Translations under genes and position numbers: made by a program
The notes under the pieces: model-generated
The model's input: the letters and a program-made list of their open reading frames with translations, nothing else
What the model was told of the DNA's origin: nothing
The model's database searches: none
Shown: positions 1 through 8,982 of the stretch, piece by piece
How the letters are laid out: every line of letters begins with the position of its first letter
Numbering within the stretch: the first letter of the stretch is position 1
Source of the DNA: JANWWM01 sp046719715
Lineage (GTDB): Bacteria > Bacteroidota > Chlorobiia > Chlorobiales > Thermochlorobacteraceae
Assembly (NCBI GenBank): GCA_046719715.1
Contig: JBDNCJ010000002.1
Coordinates: 1-64,000 of the forward strand
DNA length: 64,000 nucleotides
Reading direction: 5' to 3'

Positions 1-3000
1 GCGTAGCCTCTTGCGCATAGTAGTACATGTTCAATTCCAACGATACTCGTTTAAGCGAATTTATTCCTTTGTATCCTGTTCTGCCCGTTGTGTCAGGTGC
101 TTGCTGAACGGGCGGTTGCTCCGTTGGTGCAGGCGTTTGTGGCGCAGGTTCTACTGGTGCTTGCTGAACAGGTTGTTCAGGCGCAGGTGCTTGCGGTGCA
201 GGCTCTACTGGTGCTTGCTGAACGGGCGGTTGCTCCGTTGGTGCAGGCGTTTGTGGCGTAGGTTCTACTGGTGCTTGCTGAACAGGTTGTTCAGGCGCAG
301 GCGTTTGTGGCGTAGGTTCTACTGGTGCTTGCTGAACAGGTTGTTCAGGCGCAGGCGTTTGTGGCGTAGGCTCTACTGGTGCTTGCTGAACGGGCGGTTG
401 CTCCGTTGGCGCAGGCGTTTGTGGCGTAGGCTCTACTGGCGCTTGCTGAACGGGCGGTTGCTCCGTTGGTGCAGGCGTTTGTGGCGTAGGCTCTACTGGC
501 GCTTGCTGAACGGGTGCAGGCGTTTGCGGCACAATTGGCTTCGGCGCAGGTGGTGCAAGTGGGGCATACCAAATCGGCGACGTGCTTGTTTCTCCAACTG
601 AGTAAGTTGTATCGTTAACTTTAATAATATAATTCACCTTTTGAGTGCCGGAGTTAACGGTAACCGGCATCCATTTTGATGTATTGAAGTCTTTCTTAAA
701 CCAGTTGAAGTCGTCTTCCATTGCCACCGTATCAGTAAATGCCCAGTCTGAACCAGTTGGAATGAACGCTTCCTTTTCTGCTTCTTTGTCAAGAATTGCC
801 GCGATAGATGCATCAATATCAACTAAGGCTCTCAGACTTGCAATAAAATTATCGTCTTGATAATCATCAAATTTATCGTTGAGCGTAATCACCTCGCCTA
901 ACACAACAGCGGCAACTTGACGACACAACTTTCTAATGTCGTCATATTGAACGGCGGCATCACCATACCATGACTTTTCCAAGTCTTCGTTGTTGATTTT
1001 ATTATAGAGTTCGATGCGTTTTTCAATATCCAATGCGCGGCGATAGTATCCTACGCCGATTTCATAAACGAACGACATGGAGTTTTTAGCAAGCTCGCGC
1101 AAGCGATCGGGCGGCGCGTTCAATCTTTTCAGTTGATTGTAGGCTTCTGCATATTCCACAAGCGAGGGGACGATCAATTCAATGTAGCTTTTTTGTAAGG
1201 CACTGCGCATCTTTGCCGCTTTGACGCTAAAATCTGTAACACCTTGTAAAGTTACTTTCTTCGTATCTGCCAGTTGGTCTTGATAGGACTTATCGTACTT
1301 ATCAAAGAGTTTCAATGCAGAACGTGAAAGTGAGTCGGCTCTATCAACCGTTACAGTTGCCAGTCTAAGCAATGCCTGTTCGGAAAGTTTTACATATTCA
1401 TTCTTTAACCCTAACTCTTTGGACCGCACCACGCCTTGTTCATATACTTCCATTGATTGTTGCGCAAGCGGGCGGATATATCTTGCGGTTGCATCAACTT
1501 GCGCCGCGAGTTCTACGAGGTCTCGCACGTCAATGACGACAGGCTTCATTCGCTTTCTCTTAATTGTTACAACGCCCTTTTCATCTAATAAGCTTTTCGG
1601 AACTCTAAATTTATTTTGGTAGAGCGCAATGCTTTTTTCCTTCATGAGTCCTGCGCGATAGAACATCTCGGATACTTTATCTCTTGCTTTCTCAACTGAG
1701 CCGTCAAGAGTCGCTAAAATAACGTCGTCGGGCACTTCGGACGCATTTTGAGTAATCCATTGCTCAACAAACGGACGCATCACTTCCATTGTGGAATCCG
1801 CATATGGACCACCAGTGCCAGGTCTGAGATATTGAGTGATTAATGCGATATATGAAGATACGGAATCTGGATAGTCTTTGATTTTCTTGCGTGTCATTTT
1901 CAAGGAGTCAGGCTCACGGTCTCTCATTTTTGTAAAATCAGACTTCGCTTGCGTCAAATTTGTGATAGTTCGGTAATAGTCGTTTCCTGCGCCCTTGAAG
2001 AACTCGCCCGCCTCCTGATTTGCAAGAACTTGATTATACAACAACTTTTGAGGATTGATGCTATCTCCTCGCTCATTACGAATTTTATCAAGCGAGTCAG
2101 GATAAACTTCATATTTTTTCGCCATCAATTCGGCAGTATATCCAGCATTATAAATTGCTTCTACCTGTCGATAACCGCCGATACGAATCATTTGCGCCAA
2201 GTAGTTATACAAGTTCTCTTTGTATCCAACTGCAACTTTGTTATCATATTCAATTACCGCTTCTTGTTTTTCAACGATAGGTTCATTTTTCTTCTTCTTT
2301 GTTGTCGTTTTTTTCGTCTTCTCATTCGTTGTAGTAAATGCTTCGGGTTTAACGACTAAATTGACAGGTGTTTGCTTCAAGCCTGCCAGCAAGTTTTGGC
2401 TTAATCGATATAAACTTTCACTCGTCCAAAATGGGTTTTGTTTTCCTTCTGGTAAAGTGCTATTGCGAGCAATTGCTTTTTCGAATTCTGCTTGTGCACC
2501 TTTTGCATCGCCGCGTTGCTGTAGATATTCCCCTCTTTTGAAATAGGCTAATACGCTTTGGGGGCTATTGGTGTAATTATCTGCATATATTCCATATGCT
2601 TCAAAAATTCCTTGTTCCTCACCTTTCTTTTTAAATAAATCTATTCGGTTTAGAGCAACTCTATCTGAGCGATTTTGATAAGAGGTTTCAGTTCCTCGTT
2701 GAACCGCGCTGAGATAGTCCGTTTGAAAGCGATTAAGATATTTATCCGTCACACGAATCGCTTGGTCAAGGCTGTCCATACCTTGATAAATATCAATAGC
2801 TTTGTATAAGTTATCTTCTACAATTCCTACTGAATCAGGAAAAGTATCGGCGATCTTTTCAATTGCTTGTGCGAGTGCCGCTTTATTTCCTGCTTTTGAA
2901 TACGCATATGCAATCCCTGTGTATGCCTTGATTTTATAGACGGGATCGTTCGTCGTATTGAAGAGGTCGTTATTGATTCGGACAGCATCTTCGGTCATGC

Positions 3001-5629
3001 CAGCAAGCACATAATTATCAGCGGCTAGAACTGCAGCCTCGTCTGCTTTTTGCCATTTTCTCACTTCCCTGAACGCTCGCTCAAACTCGCGTCCTGCCGC
3101 CGCATAATTTCCTTTTTCGTTGTAATACTTAGCTCTTTCTCCGATAGAATATCCAATTTTTTCATATGCATCTCTTTTTTGCGCCTCCCATCTTGGATCG
3201 CCTGTGTTTGGACCATAATAAACTGCTTTAGCTAATCTCTCACTCAGTCCATAATCTTTTTCAACGAAATAGGCATTATCCATCAGATTATACACAGTTC
3301 CGGAATAAATCGTCTGAATGGGATAGTATTGAACGAGTCGGGAATTTGCTTCACGGTATTCCTTCAACATTCCCTTCGCGATATAGAAGTCGGAAATGAC
3401 CTTAATCAAATTCACGGAAACGGAATCATGAGGATAGAGTCTTATATATGTATCTGCTATTTCCAAAAACAACTTTTCTTCTTCTTTCAAGGAGTCTACT
3501 TTTCCAGAGAATCGTGCAAGCGTATCCAAAAAAGGCGTGTAAATGGCGGATTTGCTTAATTGGCAGAGTGAATCCGCATAACCAAACGCTTGTTTGAGCG
3601 ATTCGCGTCTAAATGAGATGATAGGCGAATACTCATCTTCTATATCCAATCGCATACTGTCATATGCGAAGTTTTTGGCGATGTCGAGGTATGCAGGAAC
3701 GGCATCTTTCGTTCTACCTAATTTGTAGTCTAAAATTTGTGCTCTTTGGAATTGCGCCCAGAAAGCTTTTTCATCATAACGCGAAAAGAACGACGTATAG
3801 CTTTCAACGTCTTTTACTACTTGCAAGTAGAAGCCTTTTGCTTTTTCAAGACGAAAAGCCATCGGATAGTCTAAAATATGCGTCTTATTTTCAGGTGGTT
3901 GCTCAGTTCCCTCTAAAATTGCGGCTTGGTCTATTCCATATCGTATATTCTCGAACAGAACTTTTTTAGAGATACTATCGGCAAAGGCAAGAATTGTTGC
4001 ATCAAATCCTGACGTTCTCACACTTTGTTCTTCAAACGGCAGAATTTTTCCTGCACTTACCGCATCCATGCGTCGTTGTAAATCTCTGAACCATGCACTA
4101 TTGCGTCCATACCTGTAAAACAAGTTTTTACGTTCTTCATACAGCGTAGTCTCTAATTCTTCTAAATCTTTTCCGAGTTTTTCACCATTCCGAGCTTGTA
4201 AGTCCAATTGACTGATGACTTTGTGTGCAACTAAGGGAGCCCGTTCGTAGTTTGGATAACGCCTTAAAAGAATCGTATAAACTTCGTTGATTTTTTCAGG
4301 CGGTTGAAGCGAGCGCTCGTAGCTTTCTCCAAGCATCTCGTAAATGAGGGGCGCATATCTCTTTCGGGGCATTGAATTAAAATAGTTGTCAAGCAGAGCA
4401 ATCGCTGTCTTTTCTCTGTCGATTTGATCCTGAATTTTCACAAAACATGCAACGATATACTCCATTGCCTCGTCTTTCATATCTGTCCGAACATAATCGG
4501 GCAACATTCCTCCCTCAAATATCTCTTCCGCCTTTTCAATTTCATCAACAAGCTGAGTAAAGTACACAATTGCTTGTGGGTATTCAGCCAATCGGTAATA
4601 CGACCACCCCAGTTTATAGAGTGCTTGATTGAAATACTCAGAACGCTCTCCTTTTTTGACGATTAAATCCATTGCTTTTTGGAAGTAGGGAATCGCATCT
4701 CGCGTTGATTTTGGCTGATTGCGTCGCGAGGTAAAGTAATACTCACCTGTGAGCATATAGGCATCGACGACGTATCGGCTATCGGGGAATCGACGAATAA
4801 TTTGCCCTAGAACGGCGATGGCTTCCCGTCTTTTATCTTCGATTTCTCTCCGTTCCCAACGTTTGGCATTGGGCATATTTCGCTCATATTGATATGTGCG
4901 AAGCGATGAATAATCGCTATATCGCTCTCCGAGTATAAATGCTTTTCCATATAGCGCATCGGCAACATATGGGCTTTGCGGCATATCATTGACGATTCGG
5001 TCGTAGAACGCCATAACTTCATCTAATTTTGGGTCGGGAGGAATCGGCGCGCTATCGGGTAACTTAGGCTTTGTCTTTTCATCCATACCGCCAGCAAACC
5101 AAGCATCTATTTGCTTTAGGTAGTTCTTGTAGTCATCTGAGTTCTGAAATGCCGCAGAAGCGCTATCATATGGTGCGCGTTGCGCGTAGTATTCCTCCGT
5201 TACTTTTTCATAGTAAAGGTCTGCGTATCTAATAGCAATTTCATCAGCGACCTTGCTGTCTGGAAAAACTTTTAAAAACTGCTCTGCAACATTGAGACTC
5301 GTCTGTGTAATTTTTTGTTTTCGGTCACGCGTTTTTTCCAATTTTTTTTCATATTCGCCCAATATCAATTGAATTTGCCGCGTTGTAAAGACCGAGAATA
5401 TATTATCTGTTTCGCGATTTCCTGTTTTTGCACGCATCACGTCTTTTGGCACGAGACGTGAAGTGGAAAGCGCACTCTGTTGACTGTTTATTACCGCCGC
5501 ACTATCAACTTCTTGTTTCTGTTCTTTTGCCGATATTTGTGATGCAGAGAAAAATATCCCAAGCAACAGAAAAGCACCATAAAAGGCAGTTTTGCAGTAT
5601 CTACTGTGATGGAGTATTTTTTTCAACAT
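1..5629 (-). CDS. Giant secreted TPR protein, 3' end beyond the left edge
   Basis: A single open frame runs from an ATG at 5629 to the left edge (about 1,876 codons) without a stop. I checked the frame at both ends and at three internal points. The first 35 or so residues are a signal peptide (MLKKILHH, a hydrophobic stretch, then FSASQISA). Most of the protein is helical with repeated TPR-like units (for example ALYKLGWSYYRLAEYPQAIV, with conserved Gly/Ala/Tyr/Pro spacing). Past residue 1,700 it becomes a Pro/Gln/Glu repeat linker, then resumes ordinary sequence just before the edge (LKRVSLELNMYYYAQ). It is last in the run TPR-exbB-exbD-exbD-tonB-like, 191 bases after the TonB-like gene. Large periplasmic TPR proteins accompany TolQR/AgmX-type machines in other bacteria. 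A role as a periplasmic or outer-membrane scaffold is inference; no enzyme domain is visible. Confidence 0.85.
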   Translation of the reverse strand, partial: MLKKILHHSRYCKTAFYGAFLLLGIFFSASQISAKEQKQEVDSAAVINSQQSALSTSRLVPKDVMRAKTGNRETDNIFSVFTTRQIQLILGEYEKKLEKTRDRKQKITQTSLNVAEQFLKVFPDSKVADEIAIRYADLYYEKVTEEYYAQRAPYDSASAAFQNSDDYKNYLKQIDAWFAGGMDEKTKPKLPDSAPIPPDPKLDEVMAFYDRIVNDMPQSPYVADALYGKAFILGERYSDYSSLRTYQYERNMPNAKRWERREIEDKRREAIAVLGQIIRRFPDSRYVVDAYMLTGEYYFTSRRNQPKSTRDAIPYFQKAMDLIVKKGERSEYFNQALYKLGWSYYRLAEYPQAIVYFTQLVDEIEKAEEIFEGGMLPDYVRTDMKDEAMEYIVACFVKIQDQIDREKTAIALLDNYFNSMPRKRYAPLIYEMLGESYERSLQPPEKINEVYTILLRRYPNYERAPLVAHKVISQLDLQARNGEKLGKDLEELETTLYEERKNLFYRYGRNSAWFRDLQRRMDAVSAGKILPFEEQSVRTSGFDATILAFADSISKKVLFENIRYGIDQAAILEGTEQPPENKTHILDYPMAFRLEKAKGFYLQVVKDVESYTSFFSRYDEKAFWAQFQRAQILDYKLGRTKDAVPAYLDIAKNFAYDSMRLDIEDEYSPIISFRRESLKQAFGYADSLCQLSKSAIYTPFLDTLARFSGKVDSLKEEEKLFLEIADTYIRLYPHDSVSVNLIKVISDFYIAKGMLKEYREANSRLVQYYPIQTIYSGTVYNLMDNAYFVEKDYGLSERLAKAVYYGPNTGDPRWEAQKRDAYEKIGYSIGERAKYYNEKGNYAAAGREFERAFREVRKWQKADEAAVLAADNYVLAGMTEDAVRINNDLFNTTNDPVYKIKAYTGIAYAYSKAGNKAALAQAIEKIADTFPDSVGIVEDNLYKAIDIYQGMDSLDQAIRVTDKYLNRFQTDYLSAVQRGTETSYQNRSDRVALNRIDLFKKKGEEQGIFEAYGIYADNYTNSPQSVLAYFKRGEYLQQRGDAKGAQAEFEKAIARNSTLPEGKQNPFWTSESLYRLSQNLLAGLKQTPVNLVVKPEAFTTTNEKTKKTTTKKKKNEPIVEKQEAVIEYDNKVAVGYKENLYNYLAQMIRIGGYRQVEAIYNAGYTAELMAKKYEVYPDSLDKIRNERGDSINPQKLLYNQVLANQEAGEFFKGAGNDYYRTITNLTQAKSDFTKMRDREPDSLKMTRKKIKDYPDSVSSYIALITQYLRPGTGGPYADSTMEVMRPFVEQWITQNASEVPDDVILATLDGSVEKARDKVSEMFYRAGLMKEKSIALYQNKFRVPKSLLDEKGVVTIKRKRMKPVVIDVRDLVELAAQVDATARYIRPLAQQSMEVYEQGVVRSKELGLKNEYVKLSEQALLRLATVTVDRADSLSRSALKLFDKYDKSYQDQLADTKKVTLQGVTDFSVKAAKMRSALQKSYIELIVPSLVEYAEAYNQLKRLNAPPDRLRELAKNSMSFVYEIGVGYYRRALDIEKRIELYNKINNEDLEKSWYGDAAVQYDDIRKLCRQVAAVVLGEVITLNDKFDDYQDDNFIASLRALVDIDASIAAILDKEAEKEAFIPTGSDWAFTDTVAMEDDFNWFKKDFNTSKWMPVTVNSGTQKVNYIIKVNDTTYSVGETSTSPIWYAPLAPPAPKPIVPQTPAPVQQAPVEPTPQTPAPTEQPPVQQAPVEPTPQTPAPTEQPPVQQAPVEPTPQTPAPEQPVQQAPVEPTPQTPAPEQPVQQAPVEPTPQTPAPTEQPPVQQAPVEPAPQAPAPEQPVQQAPVEPAPQTPAPTEQPPVQQAPDTTGRTGYKGINSLKRVSLELNMYYYAQEAT
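101..502 (-). repeat. In-frame Pro/Gln/Glu-rich tandem repeat in the giant TPR gene
   Basis: Seven head-to-tail units of 60 or 54 bases encode 20- or 18-residue blocks of the form APVEPTPQTPAPTEQPPVQQ, or a shorter form ending PAPEQPVQQ. Unit lengths in reading order are 20, 20, 18, 18, 20, 18 and 20 residues. The copies are nearly identical at DNA level, which points to recent expansion by slippage or unequal recombination. The composition resembles the extended periplasm-spanning linkers of TonB-like proteins. Confidence 0.92.
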
Positions 5630-5820
5630 TGTTGCTCTTTTTAACTTCTTTTCTGTGAGGTAAGATGTAAGTCCTTTGAAGTTGATTACGTTGATTGCGT
5701 TTTCAAATGTTTATCACAGAGAATTTACATAGGGCTGGCGTAATAAACACGGCTATGGATAACATACAAAAGGGAAGGCGTAGCCGCACCCTCCCTAACT
5801 TGTCAATTTTTTATAAACAC

Positions 5821-6810
5821 TTACTCCATTTCCCTGAAATCATATGGAATATCAACGCTTTGATTCACTTTTTGTGGAATTGATGAAAACTTCATTCGCT
5901 TCATCTTAGAGACGACGCATCGATTGAGGCTTTCATTTCTGATTGTTGAATTTGCGACCTGTGCATTTGTAACTGCGCCATCAGGTGCGATAATTATACG
6001 AACGGTCATTTTACCTTTTGCATCGGTGTTACTACGAGCCGCGGCGTAACACTCTTCAATCGCACCTTGATTTTTGTCAACAATTTTTTGAATTTCTGAT
6101 GCTGGACGCAATCCCGTTTGTGTTTTCAAATTCTGGGCACGAACGGCAAGACGGAGTCCGCGTCCGCCGATCCCCGTTCCGCGTCCGCCGCCGCCTCCGA
6201 GTCCGGTTCCGCGCCCTGCACCACCAAGTCCGGTTCCGCCGCCGGCACCAAATCCGACTTCTCCACCACCGAGTCCACCAGCTCCGCCGAATCCTGAGCC
6301 TGAGAGTCCAGTAAGACCACCGCCAGCACCAACGCTACCCAGCAATCCTTCTCCCGTACCGGTCGCACCAGCGGTTGGTGTCGGGAGTCCTTCCGCTTGA
6401 CTGAACAATCCTTCCAATGCCGCTCCAAGTGCACTTTCGACTGCCGCTGACGCCTCAGCAGACGCTTCGCCTCGCGCATCAGAATTAGACGCAAGTGCCG
6501 ATTCCGATCCACCTTCTCCGCCTGCGTCAGTTACAACTTCTTGCTGTCTGACGTCCGGCGGGGGCGGCGGATCTATGTTCTGCGCCTCCAAAACCACTAA
6601 TTTTTTCTTCTTTATCTCTACATCTCCTGTTCCATCAATTGCTTCTTTGATGAAGTAAAAGGCGAGTAGAATCACAAAGAATGAAATTGCTATTAATTGT
6701 CCAATGAAGAGACGTTTCTGCATCTCTTTGCGAACTTTGTATGCAAACGGTTCGGCTGCATACCATCGCATTTCAATTTGGGAACTCAATTCTCTTGAGC
6801 GAGCCTTCAT
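5821..6810 (-). CDS. TonB-like protein with AgmX/PglI C-terminal domain
   Basis: This is a 329-aa protein. About 32 cytoplasmic residues precede one membrane segment (roughly residues 33-54, LFIGQLIAISFFVILLAFYF). A DPPPPPDV motif, an acidic/Ala-rich stretch and a very Gly-rich linker (about 150-235) follow, then a C-terminal domain (about 236-329). That last domain carries the two cysteines and pattern of the AgmX/PglI family (IEECYAAA, then GKMTVRIIIAPDGAVTNAQV, then LNRCVVSKMKRMKFSSIP). It would span the periplasm and pass energy from the ExbB/ExbD channel to an outer partner. A good ribosome site (GGAGG, 8-9 bases upstream) supports the ATG at 6810. It starts 18 bases after the stop of the upstream exbD-like gene. 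Substrate or partner is unknown. Confidence 0.85.
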   Translation of the reverse strand: MKARSRELSSQIEMRWYAAEPFAYKVRKEMQKRLFIGQLIAISFFVILLAFYFIKEAIDGTGDVEIKKKKLVVLEAQNIDPPPPPDVRQQEVVTDAGGEGGSESALASNSDARGEASAEASAAVESALGAALEGLFSQAEGLPTPTAGATGTGEGLLGSVGAGGGLTGLSGSGFGGAGGLGGGEVGFGAGGGTGLGGAGRGTGLGGGGGRGTGIGGRGLRLAVRAQNLKTQTGLRPASEIQKIVDKNQGAIEECYAAARSNTDAKGKMTVRIIIAPDGAVTNAQVANSTIRNESLNRCVVSKMKRMKFSSIPQKVNQSVDIPYDFREME

Positions 6811-6828
6811 TGTGATTATCCTCCGATT

Positions 6829-7431
6829 TTATTGGGATTGTGCGCCACCAGCACTTTTATCCAACTCATCAATTTTCGTCATTTCTTCGGGCTTCATTTC
6901 TGATGTCGCCCATTTTTGAACGCCTCCTCGAAACACTTCATCGAGAGCATCGATCATTGATTCATACAAACTTTCCTTGTGAATTTTCACGACCGTAACC
7001 ACCTCTGATTTTGTCTTATTCTCAGGATCGTTCAGCACTTGCTCGCGAACTTGTTGAACATACTTTTCAATCTGATCCAACGGCACGCGTTTCGGTAAAT
7101 TGTTCGGTCCTTCCAACCCCCGTTGAATGTAGACATTTCCACTTTTTGCAATCTGAACGGTCATCACAAAATTTGGATTAACAGGAACAGGCTTTGAATT
7201 TGCACTTTCTTTTGGCAACCCCATGAGAAATACGTTCGGCTTGTTGAACGACGTGGTTACCATAAAGAACATCAACAGCAGAAGCGCGATATCAACCATT
7301 GGCGCAAGGTCAACGTGGGAAGTTTCATCGCTTTTTTCGTTGTATTTCTTGGTTTTTCGGGCTTGCGCGTTTGTTTTTCCTTCCCTCATTTCATGCTTAA
7401 CGCGATGCCCTTTGCCCTCTGATGTTTTCAT
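6829..7431 (-). CDS. ExbD/TolR-family protein (second copy)
   Basis: The protein has 200 aa. It has a long charged N-terminal tail of about 40 residues, rich in Lys and Glu. One membrane helix carries the family's proton-path aspartate (HVDLAPMVDIALLLLMFFMV), and a periplasmic domain follows. ExbD/TolR proteins form the rotor-like dimer in the pore of ExbB/TolQ pentamers and use proton motive force. This copy follows another exbD-like gene by about 30 bases. Two unequal ExbD proteins with a single ExbB-type channel is the arrangement of AglRQS in Myxococcus. The tail length and divergent periplasmic domain suggest this copy is not a mere duplicate. No clear ribosome site precedes the ATG, so translational coupling is possible. 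Confidence 0.87.
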   Translation of the reverse strand: MKTSEGKGHRVKHEMREGKTNAQARKTKKYNEKSDETSHVDLAPMVDIALLLLMFFMVTTSFNKPNVFLMGLPKESANSKPVPVNPNFVMTVQIAKSGNVYIQRGLEGPNNLPKRVPLDQIEKYVQQVREQVLNDPENKTKSEVVTVVKIHKESLYESMIDALDEVFRGGVQKWATSEMKPEEMTKIDELDKSAGGAQSQ

Positions 7432-7462
7432 TGGTCTTTAAAGTTTTAGCAATTCTGGTAAA

Positions 7463-7996
7463 TTATTTTTCCATCAGTGTTACCATTTGCACTTGCTCAA
7501 AGCGAACTTCTTTCATCATCGTCATGATTTTGTAGACGACGCTGAACTTCACCGCCTTGTCTGCTTTCAGAACAATCGTTTGCTTTGGATCCGCTGTTCG
7601 GGCAAGGAGCAGAACTTCTTTTAAATCAGCCATTACTTTTGCTATTTCGGCAGGGTCGTTTGGATTTTCCATCTTACCGATTTCGACTCCTTCGGTGCTT
7701 TGCGCCGCCGCCTGACCATATTTATTTGAAAGAGCCGCCACCCGCGTGTTGTACTCGTCCATATAAACCCGAACTCGATTTTCCTTTGTGCTGTCGCCGA
7801 CGGTAACAACAATATATTGCTTGACCGGTTCTAAAAGAGAAGACGACGACTTTGGCGTCTCAACCTTCAAAGCTTCTTGTGGAGAAAAGGTCGTCGTCAT
7901 CATAAAAAAGGTCAAAAGTAAGAAGGCGATATCGACCATTGGAGCAAGGTCAATCCCATCTTCTCCTCCGTGCATAAAGAATCCGAAAAAGTTCAT
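7463..7996 (-). CDS. ExbD/TolR-family protein (first copy)
   Basis: The protein has 177 aa from the ATG at 7996 (MNFFGFFMHGGEDG). A TTG 54 bases upstream would add an unlikely 18-residue tail. The membrane helix contains the conserved aspartate (DGIDLAPMVDIAFLLLTFFM). The periplasmic part of about 140 residues includes a Ser-rich stretch (PKSSSSLLEP) and ends in a typical ExbD beta/alpha fold (VLKADKAVKFSVVYKIMTMM). It lies 85 bases downstream of the exbB-like gene. It is expected to sit in the channel pore and couple proton flow to movement of the TonB-like protein. Confidence 0.88.
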   Translation of the reverse strand: MNFFGFFMHGGEDGIDLAPMVDIAFLLLTFFMMTTTFSPQEALKVETPKSSSSLLEPVKQYIVVTVGDSTKENRVRVYMDEYNTRVAALSNKYGQAAAQSTEGVEIGKMENPNDPAEIAKVMADLKEVLLLARTADPKQTIVLKADKAVKFSVVYKIMTMMKEVRFEQVQMVTLMEK

Positions 7997-8081
7997 GTGA
8001 CTTTGACGTTTTGAGTAAGAAATTTTTAGGAGAAAGGGGGGACTCAACAATTCTTGCGTTCCCCTTTCAGTTCATCTTGGC

Positions 8082-8864
8082 TTATTGCGCTCGCTCGCGC
8101 TCTGAAATCAAGTTTCTACGAGAAATCGTGAGCGTTTGAATTACCTCGAAGGCGGCTTCATCGATGAAGTAAGTGAAGTTGTCGATTTCCGCTTTGAAGT
8201 AGTTGTACATTGTCGTTCCTAAGATGGCGGTAAAGAGTCCGCCCGCCGTATTGTAAAGGGCTTCGGAGATTGCGCCTGAAAGTGCCGTCGGGTCGGGAGT
8301 TCCGCCTGCACTGGAAATTGCGGCGAAGGCGCGAATCATACCAACGGTTGTTCCCAAAAGCCCGATGAGCGTTGCGATGGTTGCAATGGTTTTAATCGGC
8401 GTCAGGTTGGTTTCAAACTGAGCGGATTCAAAGTTCGCCGCTTCGTCAATTGCTTTTTGAACTTCTTGAATTTTGGCATTGAAGCGCGGCTCAACTTCGT
8501 CAAGCGAGCGGTATCGTTCGAGCCCGCTGGCGATGGACGATGCAATCGCACTTCCATGTTTTTCACACTCTTGCAATGCCTCGTTGATCGCTCCTTTTTC
8601 CAAGTATTTTTTCACTTCCTGCATCAACTTTTCAAACTTTCCTTTGCCGCGAGCTTTGTTGTAGGAAAATACGCGTTCTGCGACTACCACAATCAGAATC
8701 ATCAAGGAAGCCATGAGCGATCCAACGATAGGACCTCCTTCATAAAAGTTGTGTAAGAGCGTTCCTTTTGGAGCTGGTGCGAAAACGAGAAAGAAAATTG
8801 CGTAGGAGATGACGGTCGAGATGATAATAACCGCCCATAGAAAAAGCTTATTGTTTCCTTTCAT
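8082..8864 (-). CDS. MotA/TolQ/ExbB-family proton channel protein
   Basis: The protein has 260 aa. There is an N-terminal membrane segment (about residues 8-28), a second near 45-65, a cytoplasmic helical loop (about 70-150), and two closely spaced C-terminal membrane helices. The signature is NLTPIKTIATIATLIGLLGT, followed by TVGMIRAF and then ALYNTAGGLFTAILGTTMYN. These are the regions that line the ion path in ExbB/TolQ. The ATG at 8864 has a strong GGAGGTCAT ribosome site. The gene sits between a secreted TPR protein and two exbD-like genes, so the products should assemble an inner-membrane motor. The family cannot be narrowed to true ExbB or TolQ; the neighbours favour an AglR-like role. 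Confidence 0.93.
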   Translation of the reverse strand: MKGNNKLFLWAVIIISTVISYAIFFLVFAPAPKGTLLHNFYEGGPIVGSLMASLMILIVVVAERVFSYNKARGKGKFEKLMQEVKKYLEKGAINEALQECEKHGSAIASSIASGLERYRSLDEVEPRFNAKIQEVQKAIDEAANFESAQFETNLTPIKTIATIATLIGLLGTTVGMIRAFAAISSAGGTPDPTALSGAISEALYNTAGGLFTAILGTTMYNYFKAEIDNFTYFIDEAAFEVIQTLTISRRNLISERERAQ

Positions 8865-8982
8865 TGTGATGACCTCCGATTGAGTTGATTTGTTTTTGTT
8901 AGATTAAGCAGAGTGATTGTAATAAACTTCGTTTGATACACTTGTTTTTAATGGACTTTGAGTGATGCGAATATACACTTTT

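Noticed and set aside
101..502. Possible CRISPR-like or minisatellite array
   Set aside because: Units are contiguous without spacers, in frame and coding.
11..601. Long plus-strand frame rich in Arg, Leu, Trp and Tyr
   Set aside because: It is the mirror reading of the Pro/Gln/Glu repeat in the giant TPR gene; its repeated composition follows from that repeat, and it has no start site or plausible fold.
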